Shown here one piece after another: positions 34,637-45,610 of a stretch of 64,000 nt of DNA. Both the position numbers and the translations under genes were made by a program. This stretch comes from Rapana venosa. Its lineage: Eukaryota; Mollusca; Gastropoda; Neogastropoda; Muricidae. The stretch's first letter is position 1. Every line of letters begins with the position of its first letter. The stretch is from the NCBI GenBank assembly GCA_028751875.1, contig CM054141.1, positions 71,678,852 to 71,742,851 of the forward strand, written 5' to 3'. The notes under the pieces were generated by a model. The model was not told the DNA's origin. It made no database searches and saw only the letters and a list, made by a program, of their open reading frames with translations.

Positions 34637-34643
34637 TGCCTAT

Positions 34644-34689
<46 letters not shown>

Positions 34690-34705
34690 ACCTGCCTGCC
34701 TGCCC
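34637..34705. repeat. (CTGC)n microsatellite
   Basis: TGCC repeated about sixteen times with TATC and TACC variants, 170 bases from the similar array at 34,424. Confidence 0.95.
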
Positions 34706-35029
34706 TAGTCATGCCACCAGGGCAACAGAAAAGGCTGTATGTACATGGTGAATGAAACATCTATGTCAGCCCAGAAATGGCTGCTACTATACAACATCCC
34801 CCCCACCCCCAAGAAAAAAAAAGACAATCATTGATGGCAGTCCTTCAAAAAGAAACATAAATGAAAAATCCTGTGAACAGAGCTTCAGTTGTATTTAAAA
34901 ATTAAAGAAATGTTAACCCATAACAACAACAAATTATAAAGAAATCAATGGAAAAGCTTTGGTACCATGTGGAAAACCTGCTGTTATCAACACGGAAAAA
35001 AAAGTAGAGACCAATGATGTGAAATCCAG

Positions 35030-35310
35030 GTGAAAGGCGAGGTGACTCTGCCAAGAATGCGTGTTTTGTTCCTCAGCCACAGCTCCAAGGTTCACCAGAG
35101 GTGACATTTTGTGTATGCCACCATTCTTGCCCACCATGAAGGTAGCCACATTCTGACTTTGGGGATGGATAATCGGTATGTTAGTGTTTCTGTAACCCAA
35201 TGAACGCTAACACAAATTATGGGACCTTTAACATGCATATTTGATTTTCTACATGTGTATATACACAAAGGGAATTAAGGCACTGGCAGGTCTGCACTAG
35301 AAAATGACAA
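35030..35310 (-). repeat. SINE-like family B (headless copy)
   Basis: It aligns block by block with 45,240-45,490: 'agctccaaggttcaccagag', gcccaccatgaaggtagc, ttctgactttggggatgg, 'gaattaaggcactggcaggt'. The tRNA-like head seen at 45,540-45,610 is missing here. Confidence 0.72.
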
Positions 35311-35611
35311 CATACTCTATCCTTCTCAGCTTCTGCCCGGCCAGCAAAACCCACCCTGTGCTGTGTCTGTATAGTTCACATCTCATGCTTAGGCCTGCCC
35401 AGAAACACCAATCCTTCACAGGCAATGGAAGGTGACCAGAGACCTGCCCTGAGAAACCCCATCAAAGCCACACTGCAAGAAATGCTCAAGGTAAGGCCAG
35501 GCCAGGTCAGGTCAGCATAAGCCGCTGAAGGAGTCTGGTCCCTTTTGGGCAAAGCCCCAACATCAACAACCATGCTAAAGGAGCTCAGATGACCCAGCAC
35601 AGAGTGGTGTG

Positions 35612-35660
35612 TGTGTTGGGGGGGGGGGGGGGGGGGTGGGGGGAGGAGGGGGGGGGGTGT
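35612..35660. repeat. Poly-G tract
   Basis: A run of about 20 G, then shorter G-runs separated by T or A. It has G-quadruplex potential on the plus strand, but the run length may be a sequencing artefact. Confidence 0.9.
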
Positions 35661-35764
35661 TCCTTTGCAGGCTCAGCCATTCAGGAAGAGGTTTTGTGGA
35701 AAACTGTTGCATTGTGTTGTGTTATGTTGTGCTGTTTTGTGTTGCATTGCATCACATAACCATT

Positions 35765-36085
35765 GCATATAGTATAGTATAGTATAGTATAGAATAGTAT
35801 AGTATAGTACAGTACAGTACAGTACAGTAGTCAGTAGTGAGTCAGTTGGTAGGGATAGAATAGTATAGATAGTAGTATAGTTAGTTAGAATAGTATTGTA
35901 TAGTATAGTATAGTACAACATTGTATTGCATAGTATTGTATTGTATAGCATTGTATAGTTTAGCATTGTAAAGCACTGTACAATATAGTATAGTATAGTA
36001 TAACATTGTATTGTATTGTATAGCATTGTACTGTATAGTATAGCATTGTATAGCACTGTATTGTATTGTCTTGTTTTGTACTGTA
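35765..36085. repeat. (ATAGT)n / (TTGTA)n pentanucleotide array
   Basis: AGTAT and AGTAC units at the left grade into TTGTAT, GCATTGTA and similar units. The minus-strand open frames rich in Tyr, Thr, Ile and Leu come from the repeat. Confidence 0.95.
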
Positions 36086-36164
36086 CTCATCAGTCAACAG
36101 ATCTCCCTGTATGAAATTTGGGCTGATGTCCTTGGGGAAAGCGCTTTACTACAAGAGTAGCAAC

Positions 36165-36412
36165 ACACACACATACACACACACACAGAGTCACACACAC
36201 ACACACACAGTGACACAAACACACACCCACAAACACACACACACAACACACACACAACCACACACACACACACACAGTAACACACAAAACACACACACAC
36301 AACCACACACACACACACAGAGTGACACAAACACACACACACACACACACTGTCACACACACAGAGTAACACACACACACACACAGTGACACACACACAC
36401 ACACACAAACAC
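36165..36412. repeat. Imperfect (CA)n array
   Basis: CA runs broken by AGAGT, CAGTGAC and AACC blocks. Confidence 0.96.
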
Positions 36413-36515
36413 ACCCTCACCCCTTACCCCACCACACCCATCCCACTCCGTCCCCACACCCCACTACCTACACTAAACCAATCATCCTGATTCTTCAAGC
36501 ATAGCCACCCCCAAA

Positions 36516-36516
<1 letters not shown>

Positions 36517-36551
<35 letters not shown>
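36517..36551. repeat. (AC)n microsatellite beside the donor of exon 2
   Basis: About 17 perfect AC units, about 40 bases downstream (minus strand) of the donor at 36,592. Confidence 0.97.
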
Positions 36552-36553
<2 letters not shown>

Positions 36554-36592
36554 CCCCCTGTAGTATTGTACACCTCCCCCAGCTGCAGCTAC

Positions 36593-36723
36593 CTGTGCCG
36601 GAGTGACGATGGAGATGGGCCCGGAACTGGAGGCTCTCTGGGCGCTGATGTTGCCGACGTTGAGGTCGACCATAGAGAACAGGTCTTCCGAGCTGTCGCT
36701 GCTGCCCACGCTCTGGCTCAGCT
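36593..36723 (-). CDS. Exon 2: Ser/Asp-rich linker before the PH domain
   Basis: On the minus strand the acceptor (TGTGTCCACAG) precedes 131 bases that end at a donor (GCACAG/GTAGCT). Exon 1 ends with one spare G and this exon begins AG, making a Glu codon and then LSQSVGSSDSSEDLFSMVDL, with a further NVGNISAQRASSSGPISIVT and PAQ. It ends in phase 0, matching the next exon. The segment is acidic and serine-rich, contains DLF, and has no fold I recognise. In ARAP1 a similar Pro/Thr-rich linker (TPVTP) sits just before the first PH domain. The acceptor and the first six exon bases are repeated about 26 times in the neighbouring minisatellite. Confidence 0.8.
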
Positions 36724-37810
36724 CTGTGGACACAGCACCACATCGTAAAATGATCATCAGCTCTGTGAACACAGCACCACATCGTAAAATGATCATCAGC
36801 TCTGTGAACACAGCACCACATCGTAAAATGATCATCAGCTCTGTGAACACAGCACCACACACCACATCGTAAAATGATCATCAGCTCTGTGAACACAGCA
36901 CCACACACCACATCGTAAAATGATCATCAGCTCTGTGAACACAGCACCACACACCACATCGTAAAATGATCATCAGCTCTGTGAACACAGCACCACACAC
37001 CACATCGTAAAATGATCATCAGCTCTGTGAACACAGCACCACACACCACATCGTAAAATGATCATCAGCTCTGTGAACACAGCACCACACACCACATCGT
37101 AAAATGATCATCAGCTCTGTGAACATAGAACCACACACCACATCGTAAAATGATAATCAGCTCTGTGAACACAGCACCACACACCACATCGTAAAATGAT
37201 AATCAGCTCTGTGAACACAGCACCACATCGTAAAATGATAATCAGCTCTGTGGACATAGCACCACACACCACACCATAAAATGATAATCAGTTCTGTGGA
37301 CACAGCACCACATCATAAAATGGTAATCAGCTCTGTGGACACAGCACCACATCATAAAATGGTAATCAGCTCTGTGGACACAGCACCACATCATAAAATG
37401 GTAATCAGCTCTGTGGACACAGCATCACACACCACATCATAAAATGATAATCAGCTCTGTGAACACAGCACCGCACACCACATCATAAAATGGTAATCAG
37501 CTCTGTGGACACAGCACCACATCATAAAATGATAATCAGCTCTGTGGGCACAGCACCACATCATAAAATGATAATCAGCTCTGTGGGCACAGCACCACAT
37601 CATAAAATGATAATAAGCTCTGTGAACACAGCACCACATCGTAAAATGATAATCAGCTCTGTGGACATAGCACCACACACCACACCATAAAATGATAATC
37701 AGCTCTGTGGACACAGCACCACACACATCGTAAAATGATAATCAGCTCTGTGGACATAGCACCACACACCACACCATAAAATGATAATCAGCTCTGTGGA
37801 CATAGCACCA
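36721..37810. repeat. Minisatellite containing the exon 2 splice acceptor, 39/46-bp unit, about 26 copies
   Basis: On the plus strand the unit is 'caccacatcgtaaaatgatc' then 'atcagctctgtgaacacag', with a 7-base 'cacacac' insertion in many copies. On the minus strand every unit includes gctgtgttcacagAGCTGA, which is the 3' splice site of exon 2 plus its first six bases. The true acceptor at 36,724 is the terminal copy. Left-side copies are more uniform (tcgtaaaatgatcatc) and right-side copies carry cataaaatgataatc. Confidence 0.95.
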
Positions 37811-38990
37811 CACACCCCATTAAAAAGTTAACATCTATGTCAACAGCTTGAACAGGGCACCACACACCACATTGTAAAATGATAAATCGGCTCTGTGGAC
37901 ACACCACCACACACCACATCATAAAGTTGATAGATCTGTCAACATGGCACCACACCCCACATCATAAAGTTAACATCTCTCTCAACATGGCACCACCCAC
38001 TACATTGTAAACTTAACAGCTCTGTCAACATGGCACCACACACCACACTGTAAAGTTTAACAGGGCCACCACACACCACATCATAATGTTAACAGCTCTG
38101 TCAACATGGCACCACACACCACATTGTTAAGTTAACATCTCTGTCAACATGGCACCACACACCACATTGTAAAGTTTAACAGGGCCACCACACACCACAT
38201 TGTAAAGTTAACATCACTGTCAACATGGAACCACACCCCACATCATAAAGTGAACAGCTCTGTCAACATGGCACCACACACCACATTGTAAAGTCAACAG
38301 CTCTGTCAACATGGCACCACATCATAAAGTTAACATCTCTGTCAACATGGAACCACACCCCACATCATAAAGTGAACAGCTCTGTCAACATGGCACCACA
38401 CACCACATTGTAAAGTTTAACATGGCCACCACACACCACATCATAAAGTTAACAGCTCTGTCAACATGGCACCACACACCACATTGTAAAGTTTAACATG
38501 GCCACCACACACCACATCATAAAGTTAACAGCTCTGTCAACATGGCACCACACAACGCATTGTAAAGTTAACAGCTCTGTCAACATGGCACCACACAACG
38601 CATTGTAAAGTTAACAGCTCTGTCAACATGGCACCACACAACGCATTGTAAAGTTAACAGCTCTGTCAACATGGCACCACACAACGCATTGTAAAGTTAA
38701 CAGCTCTGTCAACATGGCACCACACAACACATTGTAAAGTTAACAGCTCTGTCAACATGGCACCACACAACGCATTGTAAAGTTTAACAGGGCCACCACA
38801 CACCACATCATAAATTCTGCCAACAGGCCACCACCCGCCACATCATAAATTCTGTCAACAGTCCACCACATCATAAATTCTGTCAACAGGTCATCATAAA
38901 CCTCATCATAAATTCTGTCATCAGGCTATCACAAACCACATAATAAAATTCTGTCAACAAGGCACCACAAACCACATAATAAAATTATCA
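37811..38990. repeat. Diverged minisatellite related to the 36.7 kb array, unit about 43-55 bp
   Basis: Units of 'agctctgtcaacatggcacc' then acacaccacattgtaaagttaac repeat more than 20 times. They share gctctgt-aaca, gcaccacacaccacat and taaa blocks with the array to the left. The right edge decays into shorter 'aattctgtcaaca' units. Confidence 0.92.
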
Positions 38991-39465
38991 GATCTTTTAG
39001 CTGACTTTCAAATTCTAACAATCATTATTCACAAATATCTTACAATCAAAACTGTGCACATGTAATGTATGTGAACTTGCATATTTTACACCATCACCAC
39101 AAAGACACTCACACACCACTGAGCAAAGTTAGATGCCCACAACATAAAGAAGCTGTTGGTGTTGTTTTTCCTCAGTTTATCATATTTTCACTGAACGTGA
39201 AAGTAAATGTGTATCCCCGTTTGTTAAACTGCACACTGACTAGTCTGTGGATGACTTCTGAGTTCTCAACACCCTGTACCTATGCCCTGGTAGCAAACAT
39301 ACTGTAGTACAAGTAAGGCTTGGGATGGTGCATAGTTGTAATTAATTTACACAGTGCTTTTACAGATAAAAAGAAGAAAATTACACTGGATAGTTCACAT
39401 GTGAACAATTATATAATGTATAGACAAGACATGGGATGAGTGTACACTGTTCTTGGCAAGAACAC

Positions 39466-39467
<2 letters not shown>

Positions 39468-39522
<55 letters not shown>
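39468..39522. repeat. (CA)n microsatellite
   Basis: About 27 nearly perfect CA units, next to a SINE-like family A copy. Confidence 0.98.
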
Positions 39523-39525
<3 letters not shown>

Positions 39526-39675
39526 TTAAATCCTGTTCTGCTTTTCATAAGAGTAGGCCATTGTGTGCTGTGGGAACAGATGACAGAATTTACAAAACCG
39601 CATACACACGGGGATTGGATGTAAAAAAGCACATGAGTGCTTATTCCATTATCCTTGATATAAAAGAATAAATGA
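39523..39675 (+). mobile_element. SINE-like family A copy
   Basis: It runs from 'tttaaatcctgttctgcttt' through agagtaggccattgtgtg, gaacagatgacagaattta, 'caaaaccgcatacacacggg', aaaaaagcacatgagtgctt and 'attatccttgatataaaaga' to ataaatgaa. It is nearly full length apart from the first 70 bases and has CA arrays at both ends. Confidence 0.85.
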
Positions 39676-39693
39676 ATTTTTTTTTATAAATGA

Positions 39694-39729
39694 ACACACA
39701 CACACACACACACACACACCACTCACTCA

Positions 39730-39802
<73 letters not shown>
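39694..39802. repeat. (CA)n microsatellite
   Basis: About 50 CA units with one ccactcactcact interruption. Confidence 0.98.
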
Positions 39803-40119
39803 CACACACAAACAAATGAAAACAGAAAATGGGGGTCAAAAGATAAAGGGGTGGAGTGGGAGGGGTGGGGGTATTAGCTCATGAAAGTTGAACAAAAACA
39901 GATCAAAGATACAATATCAAGGAAAGATATAAATAAATCAAAGGGCAGTACAACATCAAGTACAACATGAAAACCTCACACCCAGTAACAAAGAGGGGCT
40001 CAAAGAAGCAATACGGACAGACTGAACCTGGCACCCTTGTCTCCAGAGATGTTCAGTTAGTAACCCAATTCATGAACTGGTGTGAGAGTTTTCTTTTATG
40101 AAGCACACAGACTAGAGAC

Positions 40120-40126
40120 AGAAGGA

Positions 40127-40158
<32 letters not shown>

Positions 40159-40218
40159 AGAAAGAAAGAAAGAAAGAAAGAAGACAGACAGACAGACAGA
40201 AGAAGAAACAGAAAGACA

Positions 40219-40275
<57 letters not shown>

Positions 40276-40277
40276 AA
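40120..40277. repeat. (GAAA)n tetranucleotide array
   Basis: Two GAAA blocks separated by GACA and GAAGAAACAG units. Confidence 0.97.
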
Positions 40278-40561
40278 AACTCAAAACATTCTTTTCAATG
40301 GGTAAAAAAAATGATATAAAAAAAACAAGAAAAACACACAGTAAAATGGAGGGGGAAAACCCCAGAAAAAGAACAAAATGCATTTTCTGCTATGACAACA
40401 ACACTGTTTTTCTTTAAGAGTAGTATGTCAGTGTAGAGCAAAAGAGCCTGTATTTGTTTTTTATTTATTTGTTTGACTGTTTATACTTTTTCTTGAACAG
40501 GTGAAAACAAAGCTGCTCCTATAACTAAGACTTATGAATAAAATAATTCTTCAGTCTACAG

Positions 40562-40800
40562 AATCTTTTTTCCTTTGGGGGCAATTTCGGGGAGGGGGGA
40601 GGGATTGACATTGTCGTTTTGGGGGCTTTTGTCGTTGATGGGGGGTGGGGGGGGGTTGTTGTTTGTTTTTTGTTTGGTTGGGGTTGTTTTGTTGTTGTTT
40701 TTTGGGGGGGGTTGGGAGGGGGGTTAGGTAGAGTTCTTACCTACAGTTTTTTTTTTTTGGGGGGGGGGGGGGGGAGAGGGGGGGCGAGGGGTGGTTTTCT
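40562..40800. repeat. G/T-rich tract with G-runs
   Basis: Many runs of 5 to 15 G alternate with T-runs and TTGTTG. It has G-quadruplex potential on the plus strand. Run lengths may be unreliable. Confidence 0.85.
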
Positions 40801-41469
40801 TTGTCATTGTTGAGGGTTGGGAGGTTTGGGTTTTTTTCTTTCACTCCACTGTTTAATAGCCACTTGTTGCTGGCAAACCAGGATCCCAGACACAGAAGGG
40901 TCAGAGGAGGTGAAAGACCACAAGTCTATAAAAGTGTCAGTCACAAATCTCCTCCACATAACATGACCACACAAAAGGCTTACAACAAGCCTAAAAAGCT
41001 CACCAGCAGCCAGCAAAAAGCTCACAACCATGTGAAACCCCTTTACTCCAGTTTTCCTTTATCCACTATACAGTCCATCTTTCAGCTCAAGTGACAGCTA
41101 AATATTTGTTCCAATCTGGAGATCTGTGGGTATATCATACAGTAGGACTGATAGACTGCCTGAGTTTCCCGAAGCAGGTCTGTTTTCTGCTTCACTTCCA
41201 ATCCAATCTTTATTTATACATAGCCCTGCCAACCACACAGGCCATACCAGGGCTGTCACCTTGTTCAACAGTAGTGACTCTCACTACAGAATAAAATTGT
41301 GCACCATTTACTGACTACAAGATTAAGATTAGCTCTTCAGTCGCTCCTGCTCCTCTACCAATGCCTTACACAACTGTACTCATACTGCCCAGTTTGAAGA
41401 TCATGAATACAATTCTATCCCACTTTTTAGGATAACAACTCCCATCTGTGAACCAGCAGTTAACATGTG

Positions 41470-41704
41470 GTTGCATCACAGACAGATGGGACATTGTTGC
41501 ATCACAGACAGATGGGACTCGATTGCATCAGACACAAAGGACATGGTTGCATCACAGACAGATGGGACATCATTGCATCACAGATGGGACATGAATGCAT
41601 CACACAGATGGGACATGGTTGCATCACAGATGGGACATAGTTGCATCACACACAGATGGGACATGATTGCATCACAGACAAAAGAGACATGGTTGCATCA
41701 CAGG
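41470..41704. repeat. Minisatellite, about 22-27-bp unit, about 9 copies
   Basis: Units of 'ttgcatcacagacagatggg' plus acatgg, with shorter forms lacking 'gaca'. Confidence 0.92.
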
Positions 41705-41825
41705 ATGTGTGTAAGGTGTTCTGAGAGCATTTGTACATGCATGGGACTTCAGTTTATAGTCTCATCTTGAGAACTTAAGGAGGAATGGAGTTGGTTTTGA
41801 TGTTAACTCCTGGTGAAAAATCCTT

Positions 41826-41900
41826 CAAACAGGTACCTTGGTGGTAGACTGAACCCATGCAGTCAGATTGAAAGCGCAAAGCACTATCCACTACCACCAG
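41826..41900 (-). mobile_element. tRNA-like SINE head (degenerate)
   Basis: The reverse complement reads 'tggtggtagtggatagtgct' then ttgcgctttcaatctgactgc and 'atgggttcagtctaccacc', resembling an A box and a B box. The body is not clear. Confidence 0.45.
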
Positions 41901-42166
41901 TCTTTGTACAATATGTACCACATAGATCTATATTTCCCATTCAGAGAAAGAAATTAAGGAATGAAAACAGTTAACGACAGCAAATGAGGATGAGAAAGTA
42001 TGGAAAGGGGTTGAAGAATGTATTTCATAAAGGGGGTGGAGGGAAAGTGGTGGAGGGAGAAAGGGGGGTTGGGGTTAGAAAATGACATAATTATTTTATG
42101 GGAAATTATGATATAATTTTTACTTACTTCCTGGTCTGAAAAAGGAGCTAAGCTTTGCGCGCATAT

Positions 42167-42179
42167 GTGTGTGTGTGTG

Positions 42180-42210
<31 letters not shown>

Positions 42211-42212
42211 GT
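42167..42212. repeat. (TG)n then (CTGT)n microsatellite
   Basis: A short TG run is followed by seven CTGT units. Confidence 0.95.
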
Positions 42213-42292
42213 CTCTCCATGTGTGTATCTGTCTCAGAGTGAGTAAGAGTGTGTGTTCACACACATGCATGCATGTGTCTGTGGGTGTTTAT

Positions 42293-42415
42293 TTTTATTT
42301 TATTTTTAAATTCTTTTATATCAAGGATAATGGAATAAGCACTCATGTGCTTTTTTACATCTAGCCCCCGTGTGTATGCTGTTTTGTAAATTTTGTCATC
42401 TGTTTGCATCAGTGT
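42293..42415 (-). mobile_element. SINE-like family A copy (3' half)
   Basis: The reverse complement reads gacaaaatttacaaaacagcatacacacggggg, then 'aaaaaagcacatgagtgctt', attccattatccttgatataaaagaa, and an A/T tail followed by cacccacagacacatg. Confidence 0.8.
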
Positions 42416-42809
42416 GTATGCATCTGTGTATGTCCTGTGTGTGTGCATGTATGAGTTTCTTTTAAACACAAACTTGGTACTCAGATATTTCTTCACTTTT
42501 TAAAATTCTTTTTCATGATAACTGATTTCCTATCACAAACCGTCAAAAATAGACACAATAATACAGACTTGGTTCCATACATCCATACAAAACACAATTC
42601 ATACATGTCCACAAACTTCAAACGCACAGGTCACCAAAAGAGAGGAACTGACTGACCTGAGCACACAGAATCCTTATCTGACTGGCTGATACTTGTTGAC
42701 GATCGGTGCCGATGTCTTCCAAAGAATTTATCCAGGGCATCATCCATTTCCATCTTAGGCACCCCATACATGGTGCTAGTAGTGTAATTGCCACACTTGA
42801 TTTTGAACA

Positions 42810-43012
42810 GTCACAGAGGGAAAGAATCCCTGAAGATCAGTTCTTGATTTTTAACATTAAAATCTCTGAAGATCAGTTATTAGCTTTTAACATTAGAATC
42901 TCTGAAGATCAGTTATTAGTTAAATTTTTAACATTAAAATCTCTGAAGATCAGTTATTAGTTTTTAACATTAGAATCCCTGAAGATCAGTTATTAGTTTT
43001 TAACATTCACAG
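42810..43012. repeat. Minisatellite, about 36-bp unit, about 5 copies
   Basis: Units of 'tctgaagatcagttattagt' plus tttaacattaaaat with small length changes. Confidence 0.93.
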
Positions 43013-43099
43013 AGGGAGAGAATGCTTCAAGATCAGTTATCATGTGATGCCACAAATGTTGTCCGAACCTTCAGCTTCAGCACATCTTTCCACAAAAAA

Positions 43100-43465
43100 A
43101 GGCTAACTGATGTTTCAAAACAAAACACACAAAAAAGGCAAACTGATGTTTCAAAACAAAACACACAAAAAAGGCAAACTGATGTTTCAAAACAAAACAC
43201 ACAAAAAAGGCAAACTGATGTTTCAAAACAAGGCAAACTGATGTTTCAAACAAAGAAAAACTGATGTTTCAGGAAAATGCAATCTGATGTTTTAAAATAA
43301 AAAGGCAAACTGATGTTTCAGGAAACGGAAAACTGATGTTTTAAAATAAAAAGGCAAACTGATGTTTCAGGAAAAGGAAAACTGATGTTTTAAAATAAAA
43401 AGGCAAACTGATGTCTCAGGAAAAGGAAAACTGATGTTTTAAAATAAAAAGGGATACTGATGTTT
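43100..43465. repeat. Minisatellite, 33-37-bp units, about 11 copies
   Basis: The left part repeats 'aaaaaggcaaactgatgttt' plus caaaacaaaacacac. The right part repeats gaaaactgatgttttaaaataaaaaggcaa with caggaaaa. Confidence 0.93.
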
Positions 43466-43809
43466 CAAATAATCGGTCACCTATAACTCCAAGTGATTTA
43501 CTACATTACAGCTGTTCTGAGGCAAAGAGATCAATTTTCTTCAGTAAGCAAATGAGCTAAGTTCACAGCATAAGCACGGTCAACACACACAACACAGTCG
43601 GAGCAGTTATCCAGCCACGATTCTCTGAATGTGATTTACAATCTATCCAGTTGTTAATGCAAATGAAAGTGGCAACGTCAGTTCTTTATATGAGTGGGTA
43701 CTATATTTAGCATTATACAATGGATTTTTGGTTTATTGTGTTTTCTTGAAAGCAAGAGCCCCTATCCAGGAAAACTGAAGTAAACACTATTGCTGGACAC
43801 TTAGATCCT

Positions 43810-44212
43810 TCATTATTGTAGTAACAGCCAACACATCAACTGCAAAATATTCTTCATTATTGTAGAAACAGCCAACACACAGACCACAAAATATCCCTCA
43901 TTATTGTAGAAACAGCCACACACAGACCACAAAATATCCCTCATTATTGTAGAAACAGCAACACACACACAATATCCTCATATGAGAACCCACAACAAAA
44001 TATCCCTCATTATTGTAGAAACAGCCAACACACAGACCACAAAATATCCCTCATTATTGTAGAAACAGCCAACACACAGACCACAAAATATCCCTCATAA
44101 TTGTAGAAACAGCCAACACACAGACCACAAAATATCCCTCATTATTGTAGAAACAGCCAACACACAGACCACAAAATATCCCTCATTATTGTAGAAACAG
44201 CCAACACAGAGA
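43810..44212. repeat. Minisatellite, about 44-bp unit, about 9 copies
   Basis: Units of 'cattattgtagaaacagcca' plus 'acacacagaccacaaaatat' and ccct. Some units are truncated near 43,960. Confidence 0.95.
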
Positions 44213-44423
44213 CTGCAGAAAGCAGCTCATGAATAGTCAAGTTCTCTCTCAATTGTACACCCACAATTTGATTCATGCACAAGTTCTCAACTGCTCTGTG
44301 CACACCCACAATTTAATCTATGCGACTTTTGTTTGAAAAAAGAAGAGGGGGAAAGAATCACAAACAATGAAGTTGTACTTTCTGTATTCTTTCTCAAGCT
44401 ATTCAAGTCAAAAAGACTGAGAG

Positions 44424-44425
<2 letters not shown>

Positions 44426-44474
<49 letters not shown>

Positions 44475-44493
44475 AGGGGGGGGGGGGGGGGGG
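44426..44493. repeat. (GA)n then poly-G
   Basis: About 20 AG units are followed by a run of about 18 G. Confidence 0.96.
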
Positions 44494-44648
44494 CAAGCTC
44501 AGATCACCTATGCATAGGGAAGTAAAATATAATGTCTTACCAGAGAACTAGGCAGTGAAAGAGGAAAAATCTTTAGCAATCTTATGCTTCCTTCTCCACC
44601 CCACCCCACCCCACTTTTGTGCTCACTGACTTTCATAAAGAAAGGGGG

Positions 44649-44649
<1 letters not shown>

Positions 44650-44682
<33 letters not shown>

Positions 44683-44717
44683 CACACACACACAGAGAGT
44701 CAAACAAACACACAGTC

Positions 44718-44788
<71 letters not shown>

Positions 44789-44793
44789 TCTCT

Positions 44794-44863
<70 letters not shown>
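44650..44863. repeat. Compound (CA)n-(CTGT)n-(CT)n microsatellite
   Basis: CA to about 44,698, CTGT from 44,717 to 44,784 (about 17 units) and CT to 44,863. Confidence 0.98.
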
Positions 44864-44866
<3 letters not shown>

Positions 44867-44919
44867 ACCCCTTCAGAAGGGGCTTTGACCTATCTGAATA
44901 AATATCTGAAGTCTGAAGT

Positions 44920-44920
<1 letters not shown>
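44864..44920 (+). mobile_element. LINE-type 3' end with (TGAAGTC)n tail
   Basis: The sequence 'ggggctttgacctatctgaa' then taaatatc is followed by tgaagtc twice and then a CA array. It has the same architecture as other 3' ends in this window. Confidence 0.5.
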
Positions 44921-44976
<56 letters not shown>

Positions 44977-44982
44977 ACACAA
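44921..44982. repeat. (CA)n microsatellite
   Basis: Starts directly after the (TGAAGTC)n tail. Confidence 0.97.
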
Positions 44983-45234
44983 TGAGTGTTTATACATTTA
45001 AGTTCATTTTGTTAAAGCCAGGTCAACCACTGGGATCAAATTTTGCAGCAGATTACAATTTACATACAAGCCAGTCAATGTTGTTTGGGATCTATCTATA
45101 GATGTTGGTTTGTTATTCTGCACCAACAACTGATGGAGATATCGATAACAAAACATCCCAGGAGATCATTCCCCCTCAACAACAGTAGCGTTAGACAGAC
45201 AGTCATGTGAAGTTTGAACTGTAAAATCCTTCTC

Positions 45235-45610
45235 CTATCCTGATCTCTTTTTTGTCCCTGTTCCTTGGCTAGAGCTCCAAGGTTTACCATGGTGAGATTT
45301 TGCGTACGCAACTGTTTTTGCCTACCATGAAGGTAACTGCTTTCTGATTTGGGGGATGTATGCTGAGTATGTTTGTGGTTCCATAACCCACCAAATGCTG
45401 ACATGATTTACAGGATCTTTAACATATTTGATCTTCTGCATGTGTATATATACATGAAGGGAATTAAGGCACTGGCAGGTCTGCAATTGAAGCTGACCTG
45501 GAAAATCTGAAAGTCACCACCCTTCATTCACCTGATGCTGCCGAGATTCAAACCCACAACTTCATGGACCTGTGGGATTGAACTCTAACGGCCTTACCAC
45601 ACGGCTACAG
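45235..45610 (-). mobile_element. tRNA-derived SINE-like family B, near full length
   Basis: On the minus strand a tRNA-like head reads tgtagccgtgtggtaaggcc with 'gttagagttcaatcccacag' and a B-box-like gtgggtttgaatctcg. The body follows with acctgccagtgccttaattc, 'ccttcatggtaggcaaaaac' and aatctcaccatggtaaacc. Related copies are at 35,030, 60,690 and 9,118. Confidence 0.65.

Larger units (their letters stand above)
21468..36592 (-). other. Large intron (about 15.1 kb) rich in retroelements
   Basis: It lies between two exons whose phases agree (both phase 0). No further exon with good splice sites and a recognisable domain was found. It contains the head-to-head RTE-like pieces, an RNase H fragment, a tRNA-derived SINE, GATA, CTGC, TG and ATAGT arrays and two minisatellites. 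Stretches with nothing recognisable include 23,600-24,000, 26,900-28,700, 29,950-30,900, 31,600-32,050, 33,100-34,400 and 34,750-35,000. Confidence 0.7.
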
